From the NCBI GenBank assembly GCA_012522445.1, contig JAAYKL010000063.1, positions 1-37,099 of the forward strand: DNA of 37,099 nucleotides, read 5' to 3'. Numbering within the stretch: the first letter of the stretch is position 1; every line of letters starts with the position of its first letter. Source of the DNA: Myxococcales bacterium. Lineage in GTDB: Bacteria > Myxococcota_A > Polyangia > JAAYKL01. The translations under genes were made by a program, and so were the position numbers. The notes beneath the pieces are model-generated. The model was given only the letters and a program-made list of their open reading frames with translations. It did no database searches and was not told the DNA's origin. Below are positions 1 to 8,474 of the stretch, piece after piece.

Positions 1-1
1 C

Positions 2-154
2 ACTGATCATGCTGCGAGTCTTGAGCCCGACGGTCTACGAAGGCTTGCCCGAGATTTACGGAATGTGGCGTTGGCACTGCGGGAAAAAGGCGAAGAGATT
101 TTGCCTATCGAAAAAGTGCAACGACAAAAACTGAAACGAAAAGTTTCCTCCTGA
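2..154 (+). CDS. neuB: 3' end of NeuB-like N-acetylneuraminate (nonulosonate) synthase, partial
   Basis: Only the last 50 codons are in the window and the 5' part lies to the left. The visible peptide starts TDHAASLEPDGLRRLARDLR and continues NVALALREKG. It matches the conserved NeuB segment of the form DHxASLEPxxL...IRNVexALG, which sits at the end of the TIM barrel. NeuB condenses N-acetylmannosamine or a related sugar with phosphoenolpyruvate to make sialic acid or another nonulosonate. The following neuA supports this call. Usual NeuB proteins continue for about 60-80 residues into a C-terminal SAF (antifreeze-like) domain. Here the frame stops (TGA, 152-154) right where that domain should begin, after KRKVSS. 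It is either a natural SAF-less version or a truncated gene. The call rests on a short segment. Confidence 0.6.
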   Translation, partial: TDHAASLEPDGLRRLARDLRNVALALREKGEEILPIEKVQRQKLKRKVSS

Positions 155-203
155 CCCATAAACGTAGCCGCTCAATATCGATTTCGTTTTGTCACGTAAA
201 CTG

Positions 204-1388
204 ATGACCACTCTACCTTTGCAATCATCTTCAAAAAAAATTGTTGCATTTATGCCGCTTCGCGGCGGTTCAAAATCAATTCCATACAAAAATATTCGCC
301 CGATTGCTGGCAAACCACTCTTCTACTGGAGTTTGAAGAGTGCTTTTGATTCGGGCATTTTTGCCGCTGTTTTTGTTTCTACCGATGACGATATAATTGC
401 TCGAACTGTTCGCGAATACTTTCCACTGGCTCGTATCATTAAACGTCCTCCGGAACTGGCAACAGACACTGCCAGCACTGAATCCGCCATGATGCATTTC
501 TGTGGACTTGAAGCTTTCGATGTCATTTGCCTGATTCAGGCGACGTCACCTCTGACAACCGCAGAAGATTTTTCGTCTGCCTGGCAGTATTACTGTGCTG
601 AATCTTTCGAATCTATGGCCACTGGCGTGATGTGGAAGCGTTTTTTTTGGACCCCTGATGGCCGTCCCGTTAACTACGATCCACTCAATCGTCCCAGGCG
701 ACAGGATTTTGAAGGTTGGTTGATGGAAAACGGTGCTTTTTATTTTACGAATCGTGAAATACTCGAAAATACGCAATCCCGTCTCGCTGGTCGGATGGGC
801 GTTTACCAGATGGACGATAATACGGCGCTTGAGATAGACGAGCCACTGGACTGGATGGTGGTTGAAAAACTGTTGCTTGAGCGAACGGCTCCATCTCAAC
901 TCGACTCCCTGATGTTCCAGGACAAATTGCAAGACATCCGCGCACTGGTGGTGGACGTGGATAGCTCATCGAGCGATGGCAAAATGCATGATGGGAACTC
1001 TGAGAAAATGCGAAAAAATATCAGAGCAGAGAATTTCCAAGACATGCTGAAATTACTGGAAATCTTGGGGATTACCACCTGTGTTATCGGCGAAGTTGAT
1101 AGAGAAAAGGTACACCGCTTCAACGATTGTGATTTCGGGACAAAAGAAAGACTATCCCAACTCGAGGAGCATTGCCTTGCATGGGGCATCACTTTGCAAC
1201 AAGTTGCATATATTGGCGACGATAGGGAAGATATCGAATGTCTTCGGGCCAGTGGTTTCAGCGTATGTCCCTCTACTGCAGACAATATTGTGCGTTCTGA
1301 AGTTGATTACATCTCTAAATATCGTGAAACTGAAGGGGTCGTACGAGAAGTCTGCGATCTGATTTTTTCTGCGCTTCGCAAAACTTAA
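204..1388 (+). CDS. neuA: CMP-N-acetylneuraminate (acylneuraminate) cytidylyltransferase with C-terminal HAD domain
   Basis: The protein (394 aa from the ATG at 204; a TTG at 189 would add 5) activates a nonulosonic acid with CTP in the cytoplasm. Its N-terminal half carries the nucleotide-binding signature PLRGGSKSIPYKNIRPIAGKP, close to the canonical PARGGSKGIPRKNI. It also has QATSPLTTAEDF, typical of the LQPTSPLR motif, and an ENGAFYFTNREIL segment. Residues from about 245 form a HAD domain of the KdsC/NeuA type. Its parts are the DVD nucleophile motif (Asp251/Asp253) followed by SSSSDGK, a lysine in GTKERL, and YIGDDREDIECL. The canonical sequence after the nucleophile is DGVLTDG, so this loop is degenerate and phosphatase activity is uncertain. 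Bacterial and animal CMP-sialate synthetases with such a tail are known. It follows neuB by about 50 nt, consistent with one operon. No strong Shine-Dalgarno sequence decides the start. Confidence 0.85.
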   Translation: MTTLPLQSSSKKIVAFMPLRGGSKSIPYKNIRPIAGKPLFYWSLKSAFDSGIFAAVFVSTDDDIIARTVREYFPLARIIKRPPELATDTASTESAMMHFCGLEAFDVICLIQATSPLTTAEDFSSAWQYYCAESFESMATGVMWKRFFWTPDGRPVNYDPLNRPRRQDFEGWLMENGAFYFTNREILENTQSRLAGRMGVYQMDDNTALEIDEPLDWMVVEKLLLERTAPSQLDSLMFQDKLQDIRALVVDVDSSSSDGKMHDGNSEKMRKNIRAENFQDMLKLLEILGITTCVIGEVDREKVHRFNDCDFGTKERLSQLEEHCLAWGITLQQVAYIGDDREDIECLRASGFSVCPSTADNIVRSEVDYISKYRETEGVVREVCDLIFSALRKT

Positions 1389-1400
1389 ATATTACTGTGG

Positions 1401-1406
1401 GGAGGG
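1401..1406 (+). promoter_or_regulatory. Shine-Dalgarno site (GGAGGG) that sets the start of the methyltransferase/glycerophosphotransferase gene
   Basis: GGAGGG lies 8 nt before a GTG at 1415, an ideal spacing. The upstream GTG at 1397 has no comparable site and would place this site inside the coding region. The start is therefore taken as 1415. Confidence 0.6.
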
Positions 1407-1414
1407 ATAGGCAA

Positions 1415-3970
1415 GTGAAGCCTTTTCTTGAAAAATTAAACAGCAATAGTCGACAGTTTTTAGATCTAAATGAAAATTTTGTTTCCCAAAGAAATCGTAT
1501 ACGTGCAAAATCTCTAAAGAAATTCATTCAAAAAGTCGAAAATCAAGAATACATTACAGAGCCCCAACCTTGCATATGTGATGGCACCGATTCTATTTTA
1601 TTAGCGGAAATTGATCGTTATGGTTTGCCCTTAAAGACTGTTTTGTGCACCAATTGCGGGCTTCTTCGATCAGATCCTTATTACACAGAGAAAACACTGG
1701 AGTCTTTTTACCAAAAAGAGTATCGCTCTATCTACACGGGAAAGCATAAGCCAACGGAATTGTTTTTTGAGAACCAAGAAAAAATAGGAGAAAAAATTCT
1801 TCAGTATCTTGGCCCTGATTTGAACCCTTCCTCCACGATTTATGAAATAGGAGCAGGTTCTGGGGGGATTCTTTCAGCATTTCAAAAAAAAGGTCACCAT
1901 GTGAAAGGGTGCGATATTGGCATCAATTTTTTGGAATATGGCAAAAAAAATAATATCGATCTTTATGAAGGAGATTTTAGAACTTTATTAAAGTTTGAAA
2001 AAGCTGATCTGCTTATTCTAAACCATGTGCTTGAACATGTGAAGGATCCAGTTGGGCTCTTAACCGATATCAAAGAATTGTTAAAGCCAAATGGCAAAGT
2101 GTTTATCGGACTGCCGGGAGTATTGTTTTTTCCATTGCAATATAATTCGAAGTTTTTGTTTTATATTCAAAACGCTCATTGTTATAATTACTGCCTCCAA
2201 ACACTTCAATTCACAGCTGGCCAAGCTGGACTTTCTCTGGTGCGCGGCGACGAAAGAATCATGTCGATTTTTACTCCAGGCGTTACCAGCATAGCTCCAA
2301 TTCCAGATACAGCCTCAATGATTCTTGACGTCATCGCCCGATCTCAAAAAAACTTTGAAAAAACAATCAAATTAGGAAAATATCGAAAGCTTTTTTTAAG
2401 AAATCAAAAGCATCCAAAAATTGTTTGGAGAAATTCTGCTGTTGTTCATAGAAAAATTTTAGACAGAGCAAATAGAAAATCAAAATTAATCACTGAGTTG
2501 AAAATAGATTTAAATCAGAGTCTGACTGATTTAAATCTTAGTCGTAAAGAAAATGATTTTTTGAAAGTAAGTTTGGATGATTTTAAAACGAAATATGAAT
2601 TGGAAAGTGAACTTACTCATTCCCTGAAAGAAGAAAATGATCTCTTAAGCGCCTCGAATAGGTTGAAGACTAGAACGATTAAAAAACAGAAAAAGACAAT
2701 TTCTAAGATTCAAAACAGTCTAGGCTGGAAATATATTCTCTTTCAGCGAAGATTCTTGAAGAAAATTGGACTTTGGAAAGTTGTTTTGTCAATTCTTTCT
2801 CTCTTTGTGAGTATTCGTAAATGGATTCGCAAAGATAGAAGGAAATACTGGCATTTTTTCTTCAAACTATTGCCGATTAAAAAGAATGATGTTTTTTTTG
2901 AGAGCCACCGCGGACTATCATATTCGGACAATCCAAAGGCAATTTGTGAGGCTTTATTGCGGCGACAACAAGGGATTCGCTGCATCTGGTCGCTACAGGA
3001 CCCACGTCTTAAGGTTCCTGAAGATGTAATTGTTGTGAAAAGATTTTCCAGAAAGTATTATTATCATCTTGCTCGTTCACGAGTCCTTGTTCACAATGCC
3101 GAGTTTGCCCAAAAATTACCAATTCGAAAAAAACAAATTTATATTAATACTCAACACGGCACTCCATTAAAGTTGATGGGAACTGATATAATTCATAAAA
3201 GCAATATAGATATTGAAACATATAGCAAGAATACAAGATGGAGTTGGTTGATTTCCCCAAATAGATATACCACTGAAATTTTTAAAAGAGTTTATCTATA
3301 TGATGGCCCCGTTTTAGAAGTTGGTTATCCTAGGAATGATATATTTTATCAGCGCTCATCTTCTGAAGATGTGATGGCCATTCGCAATGAACTCGGGCTT
3401 CCCTTGGACCGAAAGATCATTCTGTACGCACCTACTTGGCGCGATATTGGGATTAAAAGAACAGATCGCACCTTTAAACTTCATCTCGAACTTGATGAGC
3501 TTTACGAATCGTTGGGAGATACGCATGTAATTATACTCCGTTTACACCACTTGATTCTTTCAATTTTAAAAATAGATCAACAATACCAGGGTTTTGTCTA
3601 TGAGTTTTCTGCTCCTGAATATGATATTCAAGAGTTGATGCTTGTTTCTGATATCCTGATCACTGACTACTCTAGCGTAATGTTTGATTTTTGTAACACC
3701 CAAAAGCCAATTATTTTTTACACTTATGATTTGGACGAGTATTCTTCCCAAATTAGGGGCACCTATTTTGATTTGCCAGCACATGCACCGGGCCCTCTTG
3801 TGCGCACAAGTGCAGAACTTCTCAATGCTATACGTAACATCGATTTAATTTTTCCTGAATACAGCGAAAAAAGACGCGCTTTCTACGACAAGTTTTGTTC
3901 ACTTGAAAATGGAAATGCTTCTGATACTATTGTCGAACAAATCATATTACCTGCTATAAAAACATTATGA
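1415..3970 (+). CDS. Fusion: zinc-binding SAM methyltransferase, coiled coil, CDP-glycerol glycerophosphotransferase (TagF/TagB-like)
   Basis: This is an 851-aa protein with three parts. Residues about 50-300 form a class I SAM-dependent methyltransferase. It is preceded by a Cys cluster (C53, C55, C78, C81; the CTNCGLL form is common in sugar methyltransferases) and has motif I EIGAGSGG at about 144-151 and LNHVLEHVKDP. Residues about 355-430 are Lys/Glu/Leu-rich and probably coiled coil. Residues about 475-850 match the CDP-glycerol:poly(glycerophosphate) glycerophosphotransferase family. The marks are FFESHRGLSYSDNPKAI, QHGTPLKLMGTD (His581), RLHH (709-712) and TDYSSVMFDF (Asp751). That family transfers glycerol- or ribitol-phosphate onto glycans, in teichoic acids and in Gram-negative capsules and O-antigens. 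Neighbouring neuA and a putative glycosyltransferase indicate surface polysaccharide assembly. The gene is markedly AT-rich with AT-ending codons, unlike the men genes. It overlaps the next gene by ATGA. The polymer is unknown. Confidence 0.8.
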   Translation: MKPFLEKLNSNSRQFLDLNENFVSQRNRIRAKSLKKFIQKVENQEYITEPQPCICDGTDSILLAEIDRYGLPLKTVLCTNCGLLRSDPYYTEKTLESFYQKEYRSIYTGKHKPTELFFENQEKIGEKILQYLGPDLNPSSTIYEIGAGSGGILSAFQKKGHHVKGCDIGINFLEYGKKNNIDLYEGDFRTLLKFEKADLLILNHVLEHVKDPVGLLTDIKELLKPNGKVFIGLPGVLFFPLQYNSKFLFYIQNAHCYNYCLQTLQFTAGQAGLSLVRGDERIMSIFTPGVTSIAPIPDTASMILDVIARSQKNFEKTIKLGKYRKLFLRNQKHPKIVWRNSAVVHRKILDRANRKSKLITELKIDLNQSLTDLNLSRKENDFLKVSLDDFKTKYELESELTHSLKEENDLLSASNRLKTRTIKKQKKTISKIQNSLGWKYILFQRRFLKKIGLWKVVLSILSLFVSIRKWIRKDRRKYWHFFFKLLPIKKNDVFFESHRGLSYSDNPKAICEALLRRQQGIRCIWSLQDPRLKVPEDVIVVKRFSRKYYYHLARSRVLVHNAEFAQKLPIRKKQIYINTQHGTPLKLMGTDIIHKSNIDIETYSKNTRWSWLISPNRYTTEIFKRVYLYDGPVLEVGYPRNDIFYQRSSSEDVMAIRNELGLPLDRKIILYAPTWRDIGIKRTDRTFKLHLELDELYESLGDTHVIILRLHHLILSILKIDQQYQGFVYEFSAPEYDIQELMLVSDILITDYSSVMFDFCNTQKPIIFYTYDLDEYSSQIRGTYFDLPAHAPGPLVRTSAELLNAIRNIDLIFPEYSEKRRAFYDKFCSLENGNASDTIVEQIILPAIKTL

Positions 3971-4863
3971 AAAAGAAAAAACAGAAAAAATCATTTTTGA
4001 AATTTATTTATTTAAGGCTATTTCACCGGAATCGAGAACATGTTGGCCTTAAAACTTTTTATAATCTATATTGGGTTCACCCAATTCTTCGTCTTACTTC
4101 TAAGGGAAAGTTTTTGAGGGATGAAAGCCCATCCTTTCCCGAATGGATTGAAAGATTAAAGTCTAAGGGGTATAAAAAAGTATTGATACTGGGAAATGCT
4201 CCATGTTTGAATGAGCTCACTCCTGAACTTTTTGAGCATCTTCGATCCAGTGGATATCTTACGATAGGCCTCAATCGAAGCATTTTTAACTTTCAAACAG
4301 ATATCTTGTTATGGTCAGATTTGCTCACCATTGACGATATTTTGAAGAAGAGAGCCATTAAAAGTAATGATACAACCATTCTTCATGTCAGACATGAGCG
4401 AAATCATAAGCATCCTGCTGCAAAAGATAAAACATTTCAAGCTTTGCATAAGTATTGGAGCAAAAACAGAAATTTCAAAAACTGGAAAAAAAAGAAACTT
4501 TTCATGTTTCGAAATGTAGCTGTTTCTGCAATGTATCTATCTTGGAAGTTAGGTATTCGTGAAGTTTTGATGGTGGGGTTTGGTTTCGACAATCGCGAGT
4601 ACTTTTATAAAAACGAAAGCTCGGGAACTGATACTTCGTATGAGCTTTTTTCTGATAAGATATTAGCGAGAAATTGTGGCGGTTATGATACGCATAAAAT
4701 TGTTCGGGAAGTTATCGAACATTTATGCCACGACGAAGGCTTTCGCATTCAATATAACGGAAATAGCAATTTTCTCTCTACCATCTCTTGTCTTAATCGT
4801 ATTGATCTTGCAGACTTCAATCAGCAATCAGATATGACTAGCACAGAAGCGGAACGTGTCTAA
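3967..4863 (+). CDS. Putative glycosyltransferase, Rossmann type, resembling GT42 sialyltransferases/DUF115
   Basis: The protein has 298 aa and its start overlaps the preceding stop by four bases, so translation is probably coupled. After a very basic N-terminus (MKKKKQKKS) it has a Rossmann beginning, KKVLILGNAPCLNEL (about residues 70-84). This is the GNGPSL-type loop shared by Campylobacter-type GT42 sialyltransferases and DUF115 glycosyltransferase-like proteins. Later it has a segment of the form SAMYLSWKLGIREVLMVGFG, which parallels the ALGYKEIYLSGIDF part of CstII. Near the end, a His (in DTHKIVREVIEHL) is followed by NSNFL, in the place of the CstII catalytic His and terminal PNSLL. 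With neuB and neuA alongside, a transferase using a CMP-nonulosonate is a natural guess. The resemblance is by eye and weak, so the donor and acceptor are not established. It is AT-rich like its neighbour. Confidence 0.5.
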   Translation: MKKKKQKKSFLKFIYLRLFHRNREHVGLKTFYNLYWVHPILRLTSKGKFLRDESPSFPEWIERLKSKGYKKVLILGNAPCLNELTPELFEHLRSSGYLTIGLNRSIFNFQTDILLWSDLLTIDDILKKRAIKSNDTTILHVRHERNHKHPAAKDKTFQALHKYWSKNRNFKNWKKKKLFMFRNVAVSAMYLSWKLGIREVLMVGFGFDNREYFYKNESSGTDTSYELFSDKILARNCGGYDTHKIVREVIEHLCHDEGFRIQYNGNSNFLSTISCLNRIDLADFNQQSDMTSTEAERV

Positions 4864-4948
4864 TTTATTTGAGCCACTTCAATAAAAAGTTAAAAGCGCT
4901 GTTCCATGCCCTGATTTGTATGTTTTCTCAAAATCAAGTGGCGTAAAT
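4864..4948 (+). other. Convergent intergenic junction between the AT-rich glycan locus and the GC-rich men operon
   Basis: These 85 bases separate two genes that converge. They contain a spaced inverted repeat, GCCACTT at 4873-4879 and AAGTGGC at 4936-4942. The loop is too long for a classical terminator. Base composition changes sharply across this stretch. I see no gene and no clear terminator. Confidence 0.4.
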
Positions 4949-5881
4949 TTAAATCGATACACCGGATGGCAGCGGTAGAGAAGCGACGATGCCTGCGCTG
5001 AGCAGTAGGGCGTAGAGGAGCATCAGCATCGCCGACTGGGCCAGGGTGCGGTTGAGGTTGCGTCGGTCGGTGCAGCGATAGAGCTGGCGGATGATGGAGA
5101 CGCCCAGGGGCAAGGCCAGCAGCGGCAGGAGCAGCGCGTAAGCGCGTTGGTAGAGGCCGAGCGCGCAGGGCAGGGCAAAGGTCGCGCCTTGGGCGAGGAC
5201 AAAGAGGCGCAGGGCCCACCGGCGTCCCAGGCGTACGGGCAGTGTCTTTTTGCCCTTGCGGCGATCGATGTCTTCGTCGCGCAGGTTGTTCACCGCCAGC
5301 ACGTTGGCGCTCAGCAGTCCGGGGCCGATGGAGAGCAGGGCGCCAGTGGCGGTGAGGGTTTCTCCGGTGAGCCACGCGGTGCCCAGCACAGCGCCCGGGC
5401 CAAAGAAGAGAAAGGCGAAGACCTCACCGAGGCCGATGTAGCCGAGCGGAAAGGGACCGGCGGTGTAGGCGAGGGCCGAGAGGATCGCCAGGGAGCCGAG
5501 CGCGAGGATGGGCCATCCGCCTTGGTAGACCAGCCAGGTGCCCAGCAGGGCGGCGAAGGCGAGCAAGAGGGCTGTGGCGCGCTTTAGGTCGGCGGAGCGC
5601 AGCAGTCCCATGGCCGCGGCGCGCGGGGGGCCTAACCGAGACTCGTCGTCGATGCCCCGGTCGTAGTCGAGGGCGTCGTTGATGAGGTTGGAGGCGATTT
5701 GCATGGCGGTGGCAGCCAACGCGGCGAGGAGGAAGGCCCACGGGCTGAATGGTTGGGGAGCCGCCCAGCCCAGCGCAGCGCCCACGAGAACCGGCGCCAG
5801 TCCCACGGGCAGCGTGCGGGGACGCGCGGCCAAGAGCCAGGCCTGCCGCGATCCCGGGCGGATATGGCGGATGTCGTTCAT
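4949..5881 (-). CDS. menA: 1,4-dihydroxy-2-naphthoate polyprenyltransferase (MenA)
   Basis: This 310-aa integral membrane UbiA-family prenyltransferase attaches the polyprenyl tail to 1,4-dihydroxy-2-naphthoate, giving demethylmenaquinone. The two Asp-rich Mg/diphosphate-binding motifs are present. The first is [18 protein letters not shown], near residues 65-82, followed by [12 protein letters not shown]. The second is [22 protein letters not shown], near 197-218. The protein is otherwise a series of hydrophobic helices. Length and motif order fit MenA (about 300 aa). The start codon overlaps the menB stop (TCAT at 5878-5881 on the plus strand), so the two are probably translationally coupled. 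It is the last gene of the minus-strand operon. Confidence 0.95.
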   Translation of the reverse strand: MNDIRHIRPGSRQAWLLAARPRTLPVGLAPVLVGAALGWAAPQPFSPWAFLLAALAATAMQIASNLINDALDYDRGIDDESRLGPPRAAAMGLLRSADLKRATALLLAFAALLGTWLVYQGGWPILALGSLAILSALAYTAGPFPLGYIGLGEVFAFLFFGPGAVLGTAWLTGETLTATGALLSIGPGLLSANVLAVNNLRDEDIDRRKGKKTLPVRLGRRWALRLFVLAQGATFALPCALGLYQRAYALLLPLLALPLGVSIIRQLYRCTDRRNLNRTLAQSAMLMLLYALLLSAGIVASLPLPSGVSI

Positions 5882-6705
5882 GGGTGGCGTTTGAATTTGG
5901 AGAAGTCCGGCGCGCGCTTTTCGACGAAGGCGTTGCGGCCTTCTTGGGCTTCTTGGGACATGTAAAACAGCAGCGTGGCGTTGCCGGCGAGTTCTTGCAA
6001 GCCGGTTTGTCCGTCACAGTCGGCGTTGAGGGCGGCCTTGAGGCAGCGCAGGGCCATGGGGCTGTTGGCGAGCATCTCTTGGCACCAGGCGATGGTCTCG
6101 CTCTCCAATTGCGCCAAGGGCACCACCGCGTTGACGAGGCCCATCTGCAGCGCGGCCTGGGCATCGTATTGCCGACACAGAAACCAGATCTCCCGGGCTT
6201 TCTTTTGCCCCACGATGCGCGCCATGTACGCGGCGCCAAAGCCCCCGTCAAAGCTCCCCACGCGCGGACCGGTTTGCCCGAAGACCGCGTTGTCGGCAGC
6301 GATGGTGAGGTCGCAGACCAGGTGCAGCACGTGTCCGCCGCCGATGGCGTATCCCGCCACCATGGCCACCACGGGCTTGGGCAGGGTGCGGATGGCGCGC
6401 TGCAACTCCAGCACATTGAGGCTCTCGACGCCGTGCTCGTCGGCATAACCGGCATCGCGGCGCACTTTTTGATCGCCGCCCGAGCAAAAGGCCTTGTCGC
6501 CCTCACCGGTGAGGATGACCACGCCCACGTCGGGGTCGCGTTTGATCCGAACAAAGGCGTCCAGCATTTCGGCGACGGTTTGCGGTCGAAAGGCGTTGCG
6601 CACCTGGGGGCGGTTGATGGTGATTTTGGCGATGCCCGCAAAAATTTCGTAGCGGATGTCTTCGTAGGTGTGGGCGCAGGTCCATACGGGGGGCGTCGTC
6701 GTCAT
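5878..6705 (-). CDS. menB: 1,4-dihydroxy-2-naphthoyl-CoA synthase (MenB)
   Basis: This 275-aa crotonase-fold enzyme closes the second ring of the naphthoate by cyclising o-succinylbenzoyl-CoA. It is extremely similar to the enterobacterial enzyme. It shares [64 protein letters not shown] and [20 protein letters not shown], and it ends DFSKFKRHP. The start at 6705 (MTTTPPVW) follows an AAGGAG site just inside the 8-nt gap after menD. The frame stays open far upstream, but that extension is the shadow of menD and is not part of menB. It lies between menD and menA in one transcript. Confidence 0.97.
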   Translation of the reverse strand: MTTTPPVWTCAHTYEDIRYEIFAGIAKITINRPQVRNAFRPQTVAEMLDAFVRIKRDPDVGVVILTGEGDKAFCSGGDQKVRRDAGYADEHGVESLNVLELQRAIRTLPKPVVAMVAGYAIGGGHVLHLVCDLTIAADNAVFGQTGPRVGSFDGGFGAAYMARIVGQKKAREIWFLCRQYDAQAALQMGLVNAVVPLAQLESETIAWCQEMLANSPMALRCLKAALNADCDGQTGLQELAGNATLLFYMSQEAQEGRNAFVEKRAPDFSKFKRHP

Positions 6706-6713
6706 GGGGCTCC

Positions 6714-8474
6714 TTAGGGGGTCAGTGCCGCTGCCTGTGCGTACAAGGACGTGCGCCAGGGGCGGCTGTCGGGGTGGGTTACGATGGCTTCGATGATGGC
6801 GGCGCCGGGTTGTTCGAGGCGTTGTGCCAGGGCTTGGGCCAGCTCGGTTTCGCTTTGTGCGCAGAGGTAGGGCAGGGAAAACGCCCGGGCCAGGTGCGCC
6901 CAAGCAGGCCCTTGCGGGATGACAAAGGCGTCCCGTTGCCAAGTTTGGGGCACGGCGCTTTGGGCCAGGGGCAGTTGCTCGAAGATGCGCCCGCCGTGGT
7001 TTTGAATGAGCGCGATGATCAGGGGAGGGCCGCTTTGGGGCAGGGCCGCCAGACCGCCGACGTCGTGGAGGGCGCTGCGGTCGCCGATGAGGGCGATGGT
7101 GGGGCGTGCCAAGGCGCTGTGGGCACCGGCCGCGCTGGAGATGAGCCCGTCGATGCCGCTGGCCCCGCGTTGGTGCAGCACGCGGTGCGGCGCGTTTGTA
7201 AAGTGCGCAAAGAGGTCGAGATCGCGTAGGGCCAGGCTGTTGCCGATGCACAAGGCGATGTCGGGGCGCAGGGATTGGGACACCGCGCGGCAGATGTGTC
7301 CCTCGTGAAAGTGGGGGCTGCGCAGTGCGGCTTCGGTGCTGCGGCGCCAGAGTGCCACGGCCTTGTGCATGTGGTCGCGCCAGGAGGGAGTGGTGCGGCG
7401 GCGGGGGGCGCAGCGTTTGGCGAGTTGGTCCACGGCGTGCGCCAGGTCGCCCAGCAGCAGGGCGTGGGCGGTGTCGTGGGGATCGCGCAGTTGGTGCGGG
7501 CTGAGCACAATGCGGCAGATGTTTGGGTGGGCGGCGACGAAGCGCTGGTAAGCCCCGGAGGTGAGGGAACCGCCCAGCTCGAGGATGCACGTGGGGGCGA
7601 AGGCGTCGTTGGCCAGCGCGACGCGGCTGACAAAGTCGAGGCCCCCGGTGTAGATGTCGGCGTCGTCGTGGGGGGTGATCAGGCCAGAAGTCACCTCGGT
7701 GAACACGGGATAATCCAAGGTTGTCGCCAGGGAACGCAGGGTGTCGATGGACGGCGAGTCCGCTGCGAAGTCCCAGTTGGGGCCGCAGACGATCCATCCT
7801 TGGGGTTGGGCGTCTAAGGCGTGGGCCGCGTACTGGAGGTCGTCGGAGAGCGGCGTTTGGCGGGGCAGGGCGACGCGGGGTTGCCACGGGGCGTCTGCGA
7901 TGGCGTCTGCAGCCGCCGCCAGTGTGGGGGCATCGGGTTCGAGGGGCTGGGCAAAGGGCAGGTTGATGTGCACGGGGCCCGGCAGGGGATGGCGGCTCGT
8001 CACTGTGGCCCGCACTGCCAGCGCGCTGGCCTGGCGCAGGGCATGGGGGGTGTCGGCGATGTGGGGCGCGGCAAAGAAAGCGCGCGCGGTGTCGCCGAAG
8101 AGTTTGGTTTGATCGATGGTTTGCATGGTGCCCTTGTTTTGATCTTCGATGGGGCGGTCGGCGGTGAGCAGGAGCAAGGGAATGCCCGCCATGCTGGCTT
8201 CGATCGCTGCGGGGTGAAAGTGCGCGGCAGCAGAGCCTGAGGTGGCGATAACCGCTGCGGGTTCTCCGGTGGCGCGGGCCGCTCCTAGGGCGAAGAAGGC
8301 GGCGGTGCGCTCGTCGACGTGCATGTGCAGTGCGATTTGCGGATGGGAGAGGGCCGCCAGCACCAGGGGGGTGGAGCGAGAGCCCGGTGCCGCGACGAAG
8401 TGCCGAACCCCCGCGTGCACCAGCGCGTGGATGAAGGTCAGTGCCCATTGATAATTGATGTTCCCCTGGGTCAT
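6714..8474 (-). CDS. menD: SEPHCHC synthase, thiamine-diphosphate dependent (MenD)
   Basis: This 586-aa cytoplasmic enzyme joins isochorismate and 2-oxoglutarate (with loss of CO2) to give SEPHCHC, using thiamine diphosphate and Mg. It has the MenD signature [12 protein letters not shown], the catalytic glutamate Glu55 in [13 protein letters not shown], a [12 protein letters not shown] loop, TADRP, and a C-terminal cofactor half. That half contains the [13 protein letters not shown] and [11 protein letters not shown] segments. The start at 8474 ([10 protein letters not shown]) overlaps the menF stop by four bases (ATGA). The frame remains open upstream to 8735, but that stretch lies antiphase inside menF and has no MenD homology. 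It is slightly longer than the E. coli enzyme. Confidence 0.95.
   Translation of the reverse strand: MTQGNINYQWALTFIHALVHAGVRHFVAAPGSRSTPLVLAALSHPQIALHMHVDERTAAFFALGAARATGEPAAVIATSGSAAAHFHPAAIEASMAGIPLLLLTADRPIEDQNKGTMQTIDQTKLFGDTARAFFAAPHIADTPHALRQASALAVRATVTSRHPLPGPVHINLPFAQPLEPDAPTLAAAADAIADAPWQPRVALPRQTPLSDDLQYAAHALDAQPQGWIVCGPNWDFAADSPSIDTLRSLATTLDYPVFTEVTSGLITPHDDADIYTGGLDFVSRVALANDAFAPTCILELGGSLTSGAYQRFVAAHPNICRIVLSPHQLRDPHDTAHALLLGDLAHAVDQLAKRCAPRRRTTPSWRDHMHKAVALWRRSTEAALRSPHFHEGHICRAVSQSLRPDIALCIGNSLALRDLDLFAHFTNAPHRVLHQRGASGIDGLISSAAGAHSALARPTIALIGDRSALHDVGGLAALPQSGPPLIIALIQNHGGRIFEQLPLAQSAVPQTWQRDAFVIPQGPAWAHLARAFSLPYLCAQSETELAQALAQRLEQPGAAIIEAIVTHPDSRPWRTSLYAQAAALTP

Noticed and set aside
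4873..4942. Inverted repeat GCCACTT/AAGTGGC as a terminator
   Set aside because: The loop of more than 50 nt and the lack of a T run make it unlikely to terminate transcription by itself.
5878..8448. An 856-codon open frame that contains menB at its end
   Set aside because: Only the last 275 codons have MenB homology. The upstream part is Arg/Pro/His-rich shadow sequence over menD in another frame, and menB has its own AAGGAG site and ATG at 6705.
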